Shown one piece after another: positions 12,301 to 23,467 of a stretch of 64,000 nt of DNA. The stretch covers positions 38,276,397-38,340,396 of the forward strand of contig OY804579.1 of assembly GCA_963680875.1 (NCBI GenBank). The letters are read 5' to 3'. Under the pieces are notes generated by a model. The model ran no database searches and had not been told where the DNA came from. It saw only the letters and a program-made list of their open reading frames with translations. Origin of the DNA: Bathymodiolus brooksi (taxonomy: Eukaryota > Mollusca > Bivalvia > Mytilida > Modiolidae). The first letter of the stretch is position 1. Every line of letters begins with the position of its first letter. Position numbers and translations under genes: made by a program.

Positions 12301-15300
12301 TCTTACTGCACGGCTAGACGCATCGCTCTACTCGAACACATCATCATGATTAATGCCAACCAGTCTATGCTCTTACTCCACGGGTAGACGTGTCGTTCTA
12401 CTCGAACACATCATGATGAATGATGCCAACCAGTCTATGCTCTTACTCCACGGGTAGATACGAGTCGCTCTACTCGAACACATCATCATGATTAATGCCA
12501 ACCAATCTATGCTTACTCCACGGGTAGATGTGTCGTTTTACTCGAAAACATCATCATGATTAATACCAACCAGTCTGTGCTCTTACTCCACGAGTAGACG
12601 CGTCGCCCTACTCGAACACATCATCATGATTAATACCAACCAGTATATGCTCTTACTCCACGGGTAGACGTGTCGCTCTACTCGAACACATCATCATAAT
12701 TTATGCCAACCAGTCTATGCTCTTACTCCACGGGTAGACATGTCGCTCTACTCGAACACATCATTATGATTAATGCCAACCAGTCTATGCTCTTACTCCA
12801 CGGGTAGACGTGTCGCTCTACTCGAACACATCATCATGATTAATGCCAACCAGTCTATGCTCTTACTCCACGTGTAGACGTGTCACCCTATTCGAACACA
12901 TCATCACGATTAATGCCAACCAGTCTATGCTCTTACTCCACGGGAAGACGTGTCGCTCCACTCGAACACATCATGATGATTAATGCCAACCAGTCTATGC
13001 TCTTACTCCACGGGTAGACGTGTCGCTCTACTCGAACCCATCATCATGATTAATGCCAACCAGTCTAAGCTCTTACTCCACGGGTAGACATGTCGCTCTA
13101 CTCGAACACATCATCATGATTAATGCCAACCCGCCTATGCTCTTACTCCACGGGTAGACGTGTCGCTCTACGCGAACACATCATGATGATTAATGCCAAC
13201 CAGTCTATGCTCTTACTCCACGGGTAGACATGTCGCTCTACTCGAACACATCATCGTGATTAATGCCAACCAGTCTATGCTCTTACTCCACGGGTAGACG
13301 TGTCGCTCTACTCGAACACATCATCGTGATTAATACCAACCAGTCTATGCTCTTACTCTACGGGTAGACATGTCGCTCTACTCGAACACATCATCATGAT
13401 TAATGCCAACCAGTCTATGCTCTTACTCCACGGGTAGACGTGTCGCTCTACTCGAACACATCATCGTGAGTAATGCCAACCAGTCTATGCTCTTACTCCA
13501 CGGGTAGACATGTCGCTCTACTCGAACACATCATCATGATTAATGCCAACCAGTCTATGCTCTTATTCCACGGGTAGACGTGTCGCTCTACTCGAACACA
13601 TCATGATGATTAATGCCAACCAGTCTATGCTCTTACCACACGGATAGACGTGTCGCTCTACTCGAACACATCATCATGATTAATGCCAACCAGTCTATGC
13701 TCTTACTCCACGGGTAGACGTGTCGCTCCACTCTAACACATCACGATGAATAATGCCAACCAGTCTATGCTCTTACTCCACGGGTAGACGTGTCATTCTA
13801 CTCGAACACATCATCATGATTAATGCCAACCAGTATATGCTCTTACTCCACGGGTAGATGTGTCGCTCTACTCAAACACATCATCATGATTAATGCCAAC
13901 CAGTCTATGCTCTTACTCCACGGGTAGATGTGTCGTTCTACTCGAACACATCATTATGATTAATGCCAACCAGTATATGCTCTTACTCCACGGGTAGACG
14001 TGTCGCTCTACTCGAACACATCATGATGAATGATGCCAACCGGTCTATGCTCTTACTCCACAGGTAGACGTGTCGCTCTACTCGAACACATCATCATGAT
14101 TAATGCCAACCAGTCTATGCTTACTCCACGGGTATATGTGTCGCTCTACTCGAAAACATCATCATGATTAATGCCAACCAGTCTATGCTCTTACTCCACG
14201 GGTAGCCGTGTCGCCCTACTCGAACACATCATCATGATTAATACCAACCAGTATATGCTCTTACTCCACGGGTAGACATGTTGCTCTACTCCAACACATC
14301 ATCATGATTAATACCAACCAGTCCATGCTCTTACTCCACGGGTAGACGTGTCGCTCCACTTGAACACATCATGATGATTAATGCCAACCAGTCTATGATC
14401 TTACTCCACGGGTAGATGTGTCGCTCTACTCAAACACATCATCATGATTAATGCCAACCAGTCTATGCTCTTACTCCACGGGTAGACGTGTCGCTCTACT
14501 CGAAAACATCATGATGATTAATGCCAACCAGTCTATGCTCTTACTACACGGATAAACGTGTCCACGGGTAGACCTGTCGCTCTACTCGAACACATCATCA
14601 TGATTAATGCCAACCCGCCTATGCTCCTACTCCACGAGTAGACGTGTCGCTCTACTCGAACACATCATCATGATTAATGTTAACCAGTCTATGCTCTTAC
14701 TCCACGGGTAGAGGTGTCGTTCTACTCGAACACATCATGATGATTAATGCCAACCAGTCTATGCTCTTACTGCACGGCTAGACGCATCGCTCTACTCGAA
14801 CACATCATCATGATTAATGCCAACCAGTCTATGCTCTTACTCCACGGGTAGACGTGTCGTTCTACTCGAACACATCATGATGAATGATGCCAACCAGTCT
14901 ATGCTCTTACTCCACGGGTAGATACGTGTCGCTCTACTCGAACACATCATCATGATTAATGCCAACCAATCTATGCTTACTCCACGGGTAGATGTGTCGT
15001 TCTACTCGAAAACATCATCATGATTAATACCAACCAGTCTGTGCTCTTACTCCACGAGTAGACGCGTCGCCCTACTCGAACACATCATCATGATTAATAC
15101 CAACCAGTATATGCTCTTACTCCACGGGTAGACGTGTCGCTCTACTCGAACACATCATCATAATTTATGCCAACCAGTCTATGCTCTTACTCCACGGGTA
15201 GACATGTCGCTCTACTCGAACACATCATTATGATTAATGCCAACCAGTCTATGCTCTTACTCCACGGGTAGACGTGTCGCTCTACTCGAACACATCATCA

Positions 15301-16170
15301 TGATTAATGCCAACCAGTCTATGCTCTTACTCCACGTGTAGACGTGTCACCCTATTCGAACACATCATCACGATTAATGCCAACCAGTCTATGCTCTTAC
15401 TCCACGGGAAGACGTGTCGCTCCACTCGAACACATCATGATGATTAATGCCAACCAGTCTATGCTCTTACTCCACGGGTAGACGTGTCGCTCTACTCGAA
15501 TCCATCATCATGATTAATGCCAACCAGTCTAAGCTCTTACTCCACGGGTAGACATGTCGCTCTACTCGAACACATCATCATGATTAATGCCAACCCGCCT
15601 ATGCTCTTACTCCACGGGTAGACGTGTCGCTCTACGCGAACACATCATCATGATTAATGCCAACCAGTCTATGCTCTTACTCCACGGGTAGACATGTCGC
15701 CCTACTCGAACACATCATCATGATCAATGCCAACCGGTAAATGCTCTTACTCCACAGGTAGACGTGTCGCTCTACTCGAACACATCATCATGATTAATGC
15801 CAACCAGTCTATGCTCTTACTCCACGGGTAGACATGTCGCTCTACTCGAACACATCATCATGATTAATGCCAACCAGTATATGCTCTTACCCCACGGGTA
15901 GACGTGTCGCTCTACTCGAACACATCATCATGAGTAATGCCAACCAGTATGTGCTCTTACTCCACGGATAGACGTGTCGCTCTACTCGAACACATCATCA
16001 TGATTACTGCCAACCAGTCTATGTTCTTACTCATCAATGCTACATGTTTGAAAAGAAACAACAAATACATATGTGTAGTCTTTAATTTGACCAAACCAGA
16101 GCTCGAACCCACGATCTACCACACTCGGGGTGAGCACGCTAACCATTACACAAACGATGCAGTTATATAG
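6380..16170 (-). mobile_element. SINE family C copy split by an internal satellite expansion
   Basis: The plus strand begins with the SINE tail (GTGAGTGATTGTTGTTTAAC at 6383, then CAGCTATATCATGG) up to 6536. It resumes at 16032 with the body and a tRNA-like head reading, in reverse complement, GTAATGGTTAGCGTGCTC followed by GTGGGTTCGAGC (A- and B-box-like). Between the two halves lies a 9.5-kb array of a segment that is present once in sibling SINEs. The two flanks together are a nearly complete SINE of about 300 bp, so the array grew inside one insertion. Confidence 0.85.
6537..16031. repeat. 70-bp satellite array, ~136 copies, SINE-derived
   Basis: Head-to-tail 70-bp units start CCACGGGTAGACGTGTCGCT and end AACCAGTCTATGCTCTTACT. 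Successive GGGTAG positions at 6541, 6611 and 6681 fix the period. Units differ mainly at a few sites (GACGTG/GACATG/GATGTG; CATCATG/CATGATG/CATCGTG). Irregular units lack 2 bp (ATGCTTACTCC), gain 2 bp (GTAGATACGTGTC) or carry a 16-bp partial insert (ACACGGATAAACGTGT). Higher-order copies recur with shifts of 1696 and 4160 bp. There are no unique spacers and no long ORFs. Each unit matches the single SINE-C segment GTAGACATGTCGCTCCACTC...TTTGCTCTTATT found at 49557-49620. Confidence 0.95.
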
Positions 16171-16585
16171 GGCAATTAAAACCTTTGGTTGGTCTGCCCA
16201 TATTATGCCGGGTTTTTTTCCCATTATACTGCTATATTTTAAGATGATATCTTTAAATGCTTATAAGATTCCTTTATGGGAAACTATTTTAGCGACGGAG
16301 CAAAATTCTTTACACCATGATTTATCATTTATAGTAATGTGAGCAATATAAGAATATAAATATTTATTTTTAACACAGTTAACAACACGTATGACAATGT
16401 GCAATTACAAACTTGGGGGGGGGGGGGGGACGTTTAAACTATGAAACAGCAACACTCGAAAAAGAGACATAATCTTAATGCGCCTTTGTCTTTAATTGTG
16501 GTTTCACGAGTAAATAACTCTAAAAACTTAAACATATTAACTGAATTTATTAAACTTTAAATAATAACTTGCGTAAAGTAATATT
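16171..16585. other. Intergenic with a poly-G tract
   Basis: No gene is visible. A run of about 13 G lies near 16416-16428. Short overlapping ORFs on both strands at 15937-16342 are partly satellite and SINE sequence and are not called. Confidence 0.5.
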
Positions 16586-17131
16586 AAAATGAATTACTGC
16601 ATGTCACAAGACAGTGACAATGCAAAACGTAATACTATAGTATTATTACGTGATGCTTTTCATATTGGCCTAGTTACAGGTCCGATGCCTGCTGTATTGG
16701 CCTGAGGCGCAGCCGAAGGCCAATACATTAGACCGAGGACCTATAACTAGGTCAATATGAAAAACATCACATAATGATTCATTTATTAATTAACCAGTCC
16801 AATATCTCTCGGGATTTTTCCTGGCAATTGTCGAAATGTATAGCGGATTCCGATCTAGTTGTTATTGGACTGACTGGAATTGGGCCAATACGGAAAAAAA
16901 TATTCGTATTGGACTGGTTTTTCCCGTATTGGCCCAATGAAAGCTTTTATATTGTATTGACAGATTTGATCATATAAAGGCTAATAAATCAAAGTTAATT
17001 AATAAAGCGTATTATAAACATGAATCACTACATGCCACAATTGAGTGGCACTACAAAACATAATATGACATAATAAAAACATGAATCGCTGCATGCCACA
17101 AAACAGTGACGATGCAAAACGTAATATGGCG
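16586..17131 (+). repeat. Three ~57-bp repeats interrupted by a palindromic MITE
   Basis: Copies at 16586-16633, 17017-17073 and 17074-17131 share ATGAATCRCTGCATGCCACA followed by CAGTGACGATGCAAAACGTAATA. Copy 1 stops at CGTAATA and its continuation (GCGTATTA) is found only after 17006, so the MITE at 16634-17006 inserted into a pre-existing tandem array. Confidence 0.65.
16634..17006 (+). mobile_element. Palindrome-plus-tail element, copy 1 (GAGGCGCAGCC apex)
   Basis: The left part is a palindrome: TTTTCATATTGGCCTAGTTA... is answered by TAACTAGGTCAATATGAAAA, with apex TGAGGCGCAGCCGAAGG at 16703-16719. The tail has smaller inverted motifs (GGGCCAATACGG, CCGTATTGGCCC). A 67-residue ORF across the tail (16774-16977) is conserved in the second copy at 21643-22035, but it contains the inverted motifs and looks like a structural shadow. 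I know no named family. Confidence 0.75.
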
Positions 17132-17612
17132 TATTAAAAATAATATGGAGTAGGCATTGCCTAGATGCGAGCACAGCATTTCTGTCTGGCCAGTGTGTAT
17201 ATATTTGAGTGAAAGTTGAATATCACAAAATAATATGAGTAGGCATGGCCTATAGAGAGGAGATTAGTATTTGAAATTAAATGATATCCCCTATGACATC
17301 CATTGGAAAGTTAAATGAAGTAGAATAGAAAAGTATGAGAAAAAAGTATGGAATCTTTTATTGTTGGACTAGGGACTGTGCAAACATTGAAGACTAACTA
17401 GTACTAGTACGCGGGTGGTATCAACCATTATAAAGCCTAAAGGGGGTAGTAGACGCCGGTGTCTGTAAAATGAAAGTATGGTCTTTTAAGTCATAAGAAA
17501 AGAGTTTTATTACGAAAATATCAATTAATACAACCAACATACATAAGCAATATTGGCCTATACCATGCTATGTACAGTCGATATATATTCATGAAGTGTA
17601 AATGATGAATGA
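17132..17612. other. Intergenic, nothing recognised
   Basis: Contains a partly repeated phrase (AATAATATGGAGTAGGCAT and AATAATATGAGTAGGCAT, about 80 bp apart) but no ORF or element boundaries I can support. Confidence 0.45.
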
Positions 17613-17887
17613 CGTACGGTCAGGGCCGTCTTGTCAGCAATATAGGCCCCGGTCAAAGCAGTGCACTGAGGCCCATATCTATACAAACACTCACAGAAAT
17701 AAAATTATAAATGGTCGATAAAATTAAACATATATTTCTTGTATTGATACTTCCAACAAAATCAGTGTTTAAAAATTAAAAATTATGCCGTATACAGCAT
17801 ACATAGATTAGCATGGGGTTCATTTGCCTGTGGGACCACCGGGCAACTGTCCATTGTGCCCATACATAAGACCGGACTGCGTACGGT
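17613..17887. mobile_element. hAT MITE with perfect 8-bp target duplication
   Basis: The element spans 17621-17879 (259 bp). Its left end CAGGGCCGTCTTGT and the reverse complement of its right end CAGTCCGGTCTTAT form the TIR. CGTACGGT is duplicated exactly at 17613-17620 and 17880-17887. TIR sequence and 8-bp duplication place it in the hAT superfamily. It has no coding capacity and must have been moved in trans. Confidence 0.9.
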
Positions 17888-19556
17888 TACTTTAATACTG
17901 ATAATCTTCATTTCGACATTTTAATGTATGTGTATTTGGGCCAATATTAAGTGAACAAAATAGTTTTTAATTTTAAAAGAATTATATAGGTACCGCTTTC
18001 ATCAGACATGTCTCTGCTTTCACATACAAAATATTTATCAATATTCAATATTTTTTTTATTGGAAAAAGCACAGTAGAGGCGTGATATATATATTAAGGC
18101 AATATTCAGTATCGAAATCATACTCTTTAAAATTATCTGTGACAATATTACGGTTTTCACAGTTTTCCGGTTGTTGACTGATTTTGTCTGTTTATATAAT
18201 TATGAGTTTTGACTTTCCCTTTGTAAGATTGTTCGGAGTTCGGTAATTTTGTTATTACCTTTATTTTCCTTCTTGTGTAATGTTATTACCTTTTAAAGTT
18301 TCAACAACAAGCTGGTTAATAATTTTATAGCATTTATTTTAGAAAGACTGAGTTTAATAAATAATAACAGATATACATATAGTATGAACGGCATAATTAA
18401 TAGTTAAATAAATAAAATTCATTGTGTCTTACTATTCTAGACCATTGTCGGCAGATGTTGGTAGTATTCAAATATTTTGTAGGATTAGACTGACGGAAAA
18501 TTTAAGATGAATAAACAAATGGGTACTGATAGAAATAATTAACACTAACAGAAATAAGGAAAAAGTCATGCGTTCCGTGTTCCTTGCAAGCACATCATGG
18601 TTAGAAAATGTTTGTTACTTAGCCAAAGAAATAATAAATGCAAAAATTGTATAAAAATGAAAAATGTTAATGTTCACCACAAAATGTTAATGTTCACCAC
18701 TATCTTTTCTTATCAGAGACATATGAGCCGGTGGCAAGGGGCACATGCCTTCTCTCCCCCTCCCGCCCAAAATTCCCCCCCCCCCCCCCCCCCCCCGCCA
18801 CCTTTGGCAAAATTTTAAAAAGCTGGATTTTTAGTATACTTTAGGATTTTTGTGATATTTATTTGGAATTACCATTATTCAACACAACTAAACCGTACAA
18901 AAGGTAGGAATTAAGTATAAATATGAACGGGTGTCATCCCTTTTGATATTTTAGTACCGCACATTGATAGTAGGGTTAACATTATTGATAACGAAAGGCC
19001 GGGAGCAGGTCCCTGTGATCTCCTCCTAGTTGTGTACGTGTACTTATAGATGCGTATTAAAAAATATTGATGACATTGTCATCTTTGCGTGTCAGTTGTG
19101 ACCCAAATACGATTTCAATGCTGACCTTTACTTGTTGCAACGTAAAATATGACGTGATAAACAAATATTAACATGACGATGAATGGTGGCCAGATTCGTT
19201 TTTATTTACGCATTTATTGTAGAACTTTAGGAATATTGTGGTACATGTACAAATAATCTTGGAGACAGGAATTGTGTTTGGATTTCTTTTAAACTGGTAA
19301 GTCATATATACAGTAACGAAATGTCAATAAATCTGGAGTTCGACAGTGAAATGCAGTTGGGCGTGACAAGGAATGTCCATACGTCAAAAAATGACCAGAT
19401 TCGTGTTGTCTTAAAGAGTCATTCACAGTGATAAAAAAAATGAACAGTTGTTGTCCTTAACCTGATAGTCCATGTCAGACTTGGTGGATATTTTCATGCG
19501 AAATTTATTCCGAAAAGCTCTATATTATTTACATAACTATTATGTGAATGCAATAT
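17888..19556. other. AT-rich intergenic DNA with a poly-C tract
   Basis: No gene is visible. At 18728-18806 a C-rich segment with a run of about 18 C lies between GGTGGCAAGGGGC and GCCACCTTTGGC, possibly a small decayed element. A 20-bp direct duplication (AAAATGTTAATGTTCACCAC) occurs at 18661-18700. Confidence 0.5.
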
Positions 19557-19563
19557 AATTAAA

Positions 19564-19622
19564 ATTAGAAGTTTGTTGTATCTTAGGGTATCGCCAAAAA
19601 ATAGATACAACAAACATCTAAT
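19564..19622. repeat. Short hairpin (20-bp perfect arms)
   Basis: ATTAGAAGTTTGTTGTATCT at 19564-19583 is the exact inverse complement of 19603-19622 apart from one A/T pair, with a 19-bp loop. Flanking AATTAAA/TTTCAATT lengthens the stem weakly. It may be a tiny MITE. Confidence 0.6.
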
Positions 19623-19828
19623 TTCAATTAGATTAATATAGATGGCATTACTTATTCATTGCCAGATCTTCATAGCTGGTGTGCAAGAAACTGTGTTATA
19701 AGATATATACTGTAGACGAATTGCGGAAAACTGAATTGCAGTGACACCCTACCAATAGAACATAGAAGCCCCCTCCACGAGATCTGATGATATGTAAATC
19801 TAGAAACAGTGATTATAGATGTACTCTT

Positions 19829-20105
19829 AGATGATTGATTTGATTTGTGATGCTTAACGCCCCTTTCAGCAATATTTTAGCTATGCCACGGCTACCAGTT
19901 TTAGTGGTGGAAGAAGCCCGAGAACCCGGAGAGAACCACCGACCATGGGCAAGTAACTGGTAAACTTTATCACTTGCAGCTGCGAGTCGAGTGTACCTTT
20001 TTTTGTAATTTACAAAGCCGGATGCGAACCCACGCGTATTGGTGATAGGCTTGTATGAGTTGTTGGGTAATCCAACTACATAACTCATTGAGTCATCCGA
20101 GCCCT
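19829..20105 (-). mobile_element. SINE family B
   Basis: The reverse complement starts GGCTCGGATGACTCAATGAG, includes a B-box-like GTGGGTTCGCATCC, and ends with the shared SINE tail (CTAAAATATTGCTGAAAGG, then GCGTTAAGCATCACAAATC). The head differs from families A and C. A second copy, on the plus strand, is at 48716-49009. Confidence 0.8.
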
Positions 20106-21080
20106 GTGTACTCTTATAGGATGTGTCTTTGTTTTATTACAGCATGAAATCATTCAATAAATAAAATCTATATGAATCTTTAACAGAGCTGATCCTATTC
20201 CTGTTTCAACATAAAATCTCTAGACATTTCTGTTTGTAATTTAATTCTAAAGGATAAATCTGTATTCAGCAGTATATATATTGATGAAGATCCGCTTAAT
20301 TTAATGCTGGGTTCCCAAGGAAACTGTTTTCGATAAGTTTTAGATTAAAACGTTTTAGAATCCAAACTGTGTTCAGACGTCAAAGCTAAGAGACGTCGCG
20401 CAAGGTGTTGCGTTTTTAACGAATTTCAGAATAATTTGTAATTATAATTAAAATATACTGTACCCCTGCCTGTAAATATCTACAATTTATATATCATGAT
20501 ATTCGCTGAATATTGCAGATTAAGTTGAATAACATTTTCTTCTAATTAAATAAAGCATAATTAAGATTTATGAATATTAAACAGTCATACATGTATTTTA
20601 AGTGCCTGTCACGCTTAACATTTTACAACTTTTACTCCTATATCTGTGTAACAAAAGTATAGAACCCGTCGTCGGATTTTCGTGAAATTTTGTACAACAC
20701 TTTCATATGACGGCATAATAGAAGGGTCGACGTCATTTTAGATTTGGACGCCAACTACGCCATGTCCGATAAAAAAATCTACAATGTAAAATTCTGTCAC
20801 AATTGATGTACTATGAGTGACAAAGTGGAAACAGATGACAAATAAGTGATCAAAAAGTTTTCAGTAAGTAATCAAAATATTATGTAATAATCCTTTTGTG
20901 ATGACAAATTATTCAGCACAACTATTTGAAAAATGGTCAAGTATTTATTTTATTAGAGCATTTTAAAGACGTCAGTTAAAATTGTCCAATGTGTGAATTT
21001 AATCCATCTTGACGTTAAGTATCGAAATTCACGCGTATGAAAAATACCGTATCTGATAATGAAAAAATAAATAAAAAGAC
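20106..21080. other. AT-rich intergenic DNA
   Basis: No ORF with recognisable domains and no clear element boundary. 20375-20415 contains AGAGACGTCGCG, otherwise unremarkable. Confidence 0.45.
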
Positions 21081-21604
21081 TAAAATACGTCTTTTTTTGT
21101 CATATATCATAATATTACAATGACTTTTGATTTTCACAAGAAATAGGAAAACTGCATAAAAAAATGTCCGTTATACAGAAATGTCCAATGTTACATTTTT
21201 CAACCAGAATCGTCATGGTAGAATTAAATCTGACATAGCATGTTGAATTGTCCACGTACAAACAAAAGAAAATCATTCTCAAAATACGTTTTCGATCTAC
21301 ATTGTATAGTTGAAATTTCTTTGGAATTGACTGTAAAAAGAAAAAATTACAACGAAAAATGCTTGTCCCATACAAATATCCAATAGTCTCATTTTTGACG
21401 TTTAACGTCATTAAAATTTAAAATCTAAAACCATATGGTAAAAATTATACGATCATAAAAAAATAATTCACACAACAGAAAAAAATATGAAAACATTTTA
21501 GAAATACGTTTTTTACATAAATTTCAAATTTGTAATTCTTTGTCGATGCACTTCAAAAAACAAAAAAATATACACGAAAATGCTTGTCCCAAAAAATGTC
21601 CAAT
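21081..21604. repeat. Three decayed ~210-bp tandem repeats
   Basis: Segments near 21081-21192, 21281-21392 and 21501-21604 each run from an AAATACGT motif, through an A-rich stretch, to a TGTCC...TGTCCAAT ending (AATGCTTGTCCC in copies 2 and 3). The 98-residue minus-strand ORF across copies 1-2 shows no known domain and is probably accidental. Confidence 0.4.
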
Positions 21605-21642
21605 ATTGCACGCTGAACTGTGAACGTCGTCAAATATCAACA

Positions 21643-22035
21643 TTTATTAATTAACTTTGATTGATTAGCCTTTATATGATCAAATCTGTCAATACAATAT
21701 AAAAACTTTCATTGGGCCAATACGGCAAAAACCAGTCCAATACGGATATTTTCGTATTGGCCCAATTCCAGTTAGTCCAATAACAGCTAGATCGGAATCC
21801 GCTAGACGTTTCGACAACTGCAAGGAAAAGTTCCGAGAAATATTGGACTTGTTAATTAATAAAGATATCATTACGCGATGTTTTTCATATTGGCCTAGTT
21901 ATAGGTCCTCGGTCTGCTGTATTGGCATTCGGCTGCGCCTCAGGCCAATACAGCAGGCTGCGCCTCAGGCCAATACAGCAGACCGAGGACCTATAACTAG
22001 GCCAATATGAAAAACATCACGTAATAATACTATAG
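21643..22035 (-). mobile_element. Palindrome-plus-tail element, copy 2
   Basis: This is the inverse-orientation partner of 16634-17006. The tail lies at 21643-21865 and the palindrome at about 21872-22020, with arms reading TTTTTCATATTGGCCTAG. The apex carries the motif TTCGGCTGCGCCTCA (21928) plus a second GGCTGCGCCTCA (21956), a local duplication of the apex absent from copy 1. It ends at AATACTATAGT like copy 1. Confidence 0.75.
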
Positions 22036-22129
22036 TCTTGACGTAACAATTGAGTATAAACCTGTTCGAGACAATCGTAGAATTCATCATATTTCATCTC
22101 GAGCAATTTCTCCTAAAATTCTTTCTGTC

Positions 22130-22627
22130 GCAAATTTATCATGTTATGAATGTGATGAGTGTTTATTTGATGACAATACCAAATGTACAAATTCGGAATA
22201 CTGCGGACAACGTAGAGTATTACAATGCCGAATGGATGGAATATATGAATAGAAAAGAACGCGATTCAAACGACTACATATATGAAAACGAAAGCGTTTC
22301 TGATTTGGTAACAATAGTAAGTGTGGCCGTACTAGCGGATGATGATGAATATGATTATTATTTGATGAAAGTTTCAAAAGTTCCTTTTCAGTTAGAACGT
22401 GTAGAAAATGATGACTGGGGAAACACATTTCCGGTGGGGGCTAATGTTGCAGGGGTTATTATTATAACAGAAGGAAACAAAATCCATTTAAATATGAACT
22501 TGTTCGAAGAAGGGTAGCGATAGTTTAATCAGTAGCTATTCGGTACATTACGGATATTGAACCACGTGACTCCATCTCTGTTCGTGAATGTGTGCATGAA
22601 GATATTCTTGAAAGCATGGAATCATAA
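22130..22627 (+). pseudogene. Cys-rich, multi-frame relic of a repeat-borne protein
   Basis: Three coding pieces follow each other in shifting frames. At about 22130-22205 one frame reads LSCYECDECLFDD then KCTNSEYCG, a compact Cys cluster. From about 22206 to 22517 the next frame has VEYYNAEWMEYMNRKE and later ADDDEYDYYLMKVS, ENDDWGNTFPVGANVAG and a KIHLNMNLFEEG end. From 22532 to a TAA at 22625-22627, back in the first frame, it reads VAIRYITDIEPRD. The order (Cys cluster, acidic DYDYYL stretch, V-aromatic tail) resembles an uncharacterised multi-copy protein I associate with invertebrate genomes, possibly transposon-borne. At least two frameshifts make it non-functional. The longest ORF alone (22050-22517) is not the gene. 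Confidence 0.5.
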
Positions 22628-23086
22628 AGTAAGATTTAATATGGAACGTAATTTGCTTCTTCTTTCTTCTTTTTTTTATGCATGACGTGCTTTATATTTA
22701 CAACTGCATAATACACGTTTGTCATCTTTATTTTTATGTGTTTTTCTTTCTTTTTTTGTGTGGCAAATTTGGAAAACAAATCTTCCGAAGTTTGAATTCT
22801 TTATTCAGAAACAAGCAATGTATAAGTAAAAATTTTCTTTGATATATTTACTACACATATTTTCAAAAGGCTGTTTATTTTTAATTTCACATTTAAAATA
22901 AAACAATGTATTTTTATATTCTCTTGAAACGAAGAAAGGTAAATTTGACAGACGTTTATAATTACAAGTGTAAATTATGACATCCCAAACACACACAAAA
23001 ATAACCTTCATATGGTCCTATATAAAATGGATTGAAAATTACGCTAAAAAACATACAAAGCTTCAACTTTTAATTCTTATTCTAAA
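22628..23086. other. AT-rich intergenic DNA
   Basis: Long T-runs and AT-rich sequence follow the pseudogene. The 68-residue minus-strand ORF at 22805-23011 has no recognisable domain. Confidence 0.45.
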
Positions 23087-23467
23087 CCATACGCACAGAC
23101 GCTTGTGTAGAGTCAAAAATATGCTCGCTATGTACCTAAAATACCACTGTAAGGCCGGACTCACTCCTACTACCTCTGTCACTTCAACCGCTATTTCCTG
23201 TCAAAATGGCGATATGACACAAATCGCTTACTAATTTGCGTAGTGAAATGATTTTTCTTCAAGGAAAACCCGTTTTCTATATCTTCCTACCATCTACACC
23301 CCCATACTGACAGATAATCCTCCGATTTTGTTGACTATGGACACCTACGTGGCAGCAAAAGGGAAAGTAGGTCACGTGACATCTTCCGCCTTGTGAGTCC
23401 GGCCTTGTGGTATTTCAGGTACATAGCGAGCATATTTTTGACTCTACCCAAGCGCCTGTGCCATACG
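23087..23467. mobile_element. 367-bp MITE with ~70-bp TIRs and CCATACG duplication
   Basis: The element is 23094-23460. The left arm CACAGACGCTTGTGTAG... and the right arm, inverted CACAGGCGCTTGGGTAG, match for about 70 bp, including AAAATATGCTCGCTATGTAC. CCATACG occurs directly outside both ends (23087-23093 and 23461-23467). If the neighbouring G/C pair belongs to the TIR, the duplication shortens to CATAC (5 bp). The interior is non-coding. Confidence 0.85.

Noticed and set aside
6537..16031. Regular repeat array reminiscent of a CRISPR locus
   Set aside because: Units are contiguous 70-bp repeats with no unique spacers, no cas genes, and clear homology to a SINE body in a eukaryotic genome.
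21115..21411. 98-residue ORF with Cys and hydrophobic residues as a membrane protein
   Set aside because: It overlaps two copies of a decayed tandem repeat, is AT-rich and has no recognisable domain.
16634..22035. A 5.4-kb foldback transposon with ~380-bp inverted ends
   Set aside because: The two inverted copies are better read as independent insertions: the left one alone interrupts a small tandem repeat that resumes directly after it, and the interior is ordinary DNA with its own MITE and SINE and no transposase.
22050..22517. A single intact 155-residue gene
   Set aside because: The conserved coding signal switches frame before and after this ORF; its N-terminus is an out-of-frame reading of the Cys cluster.
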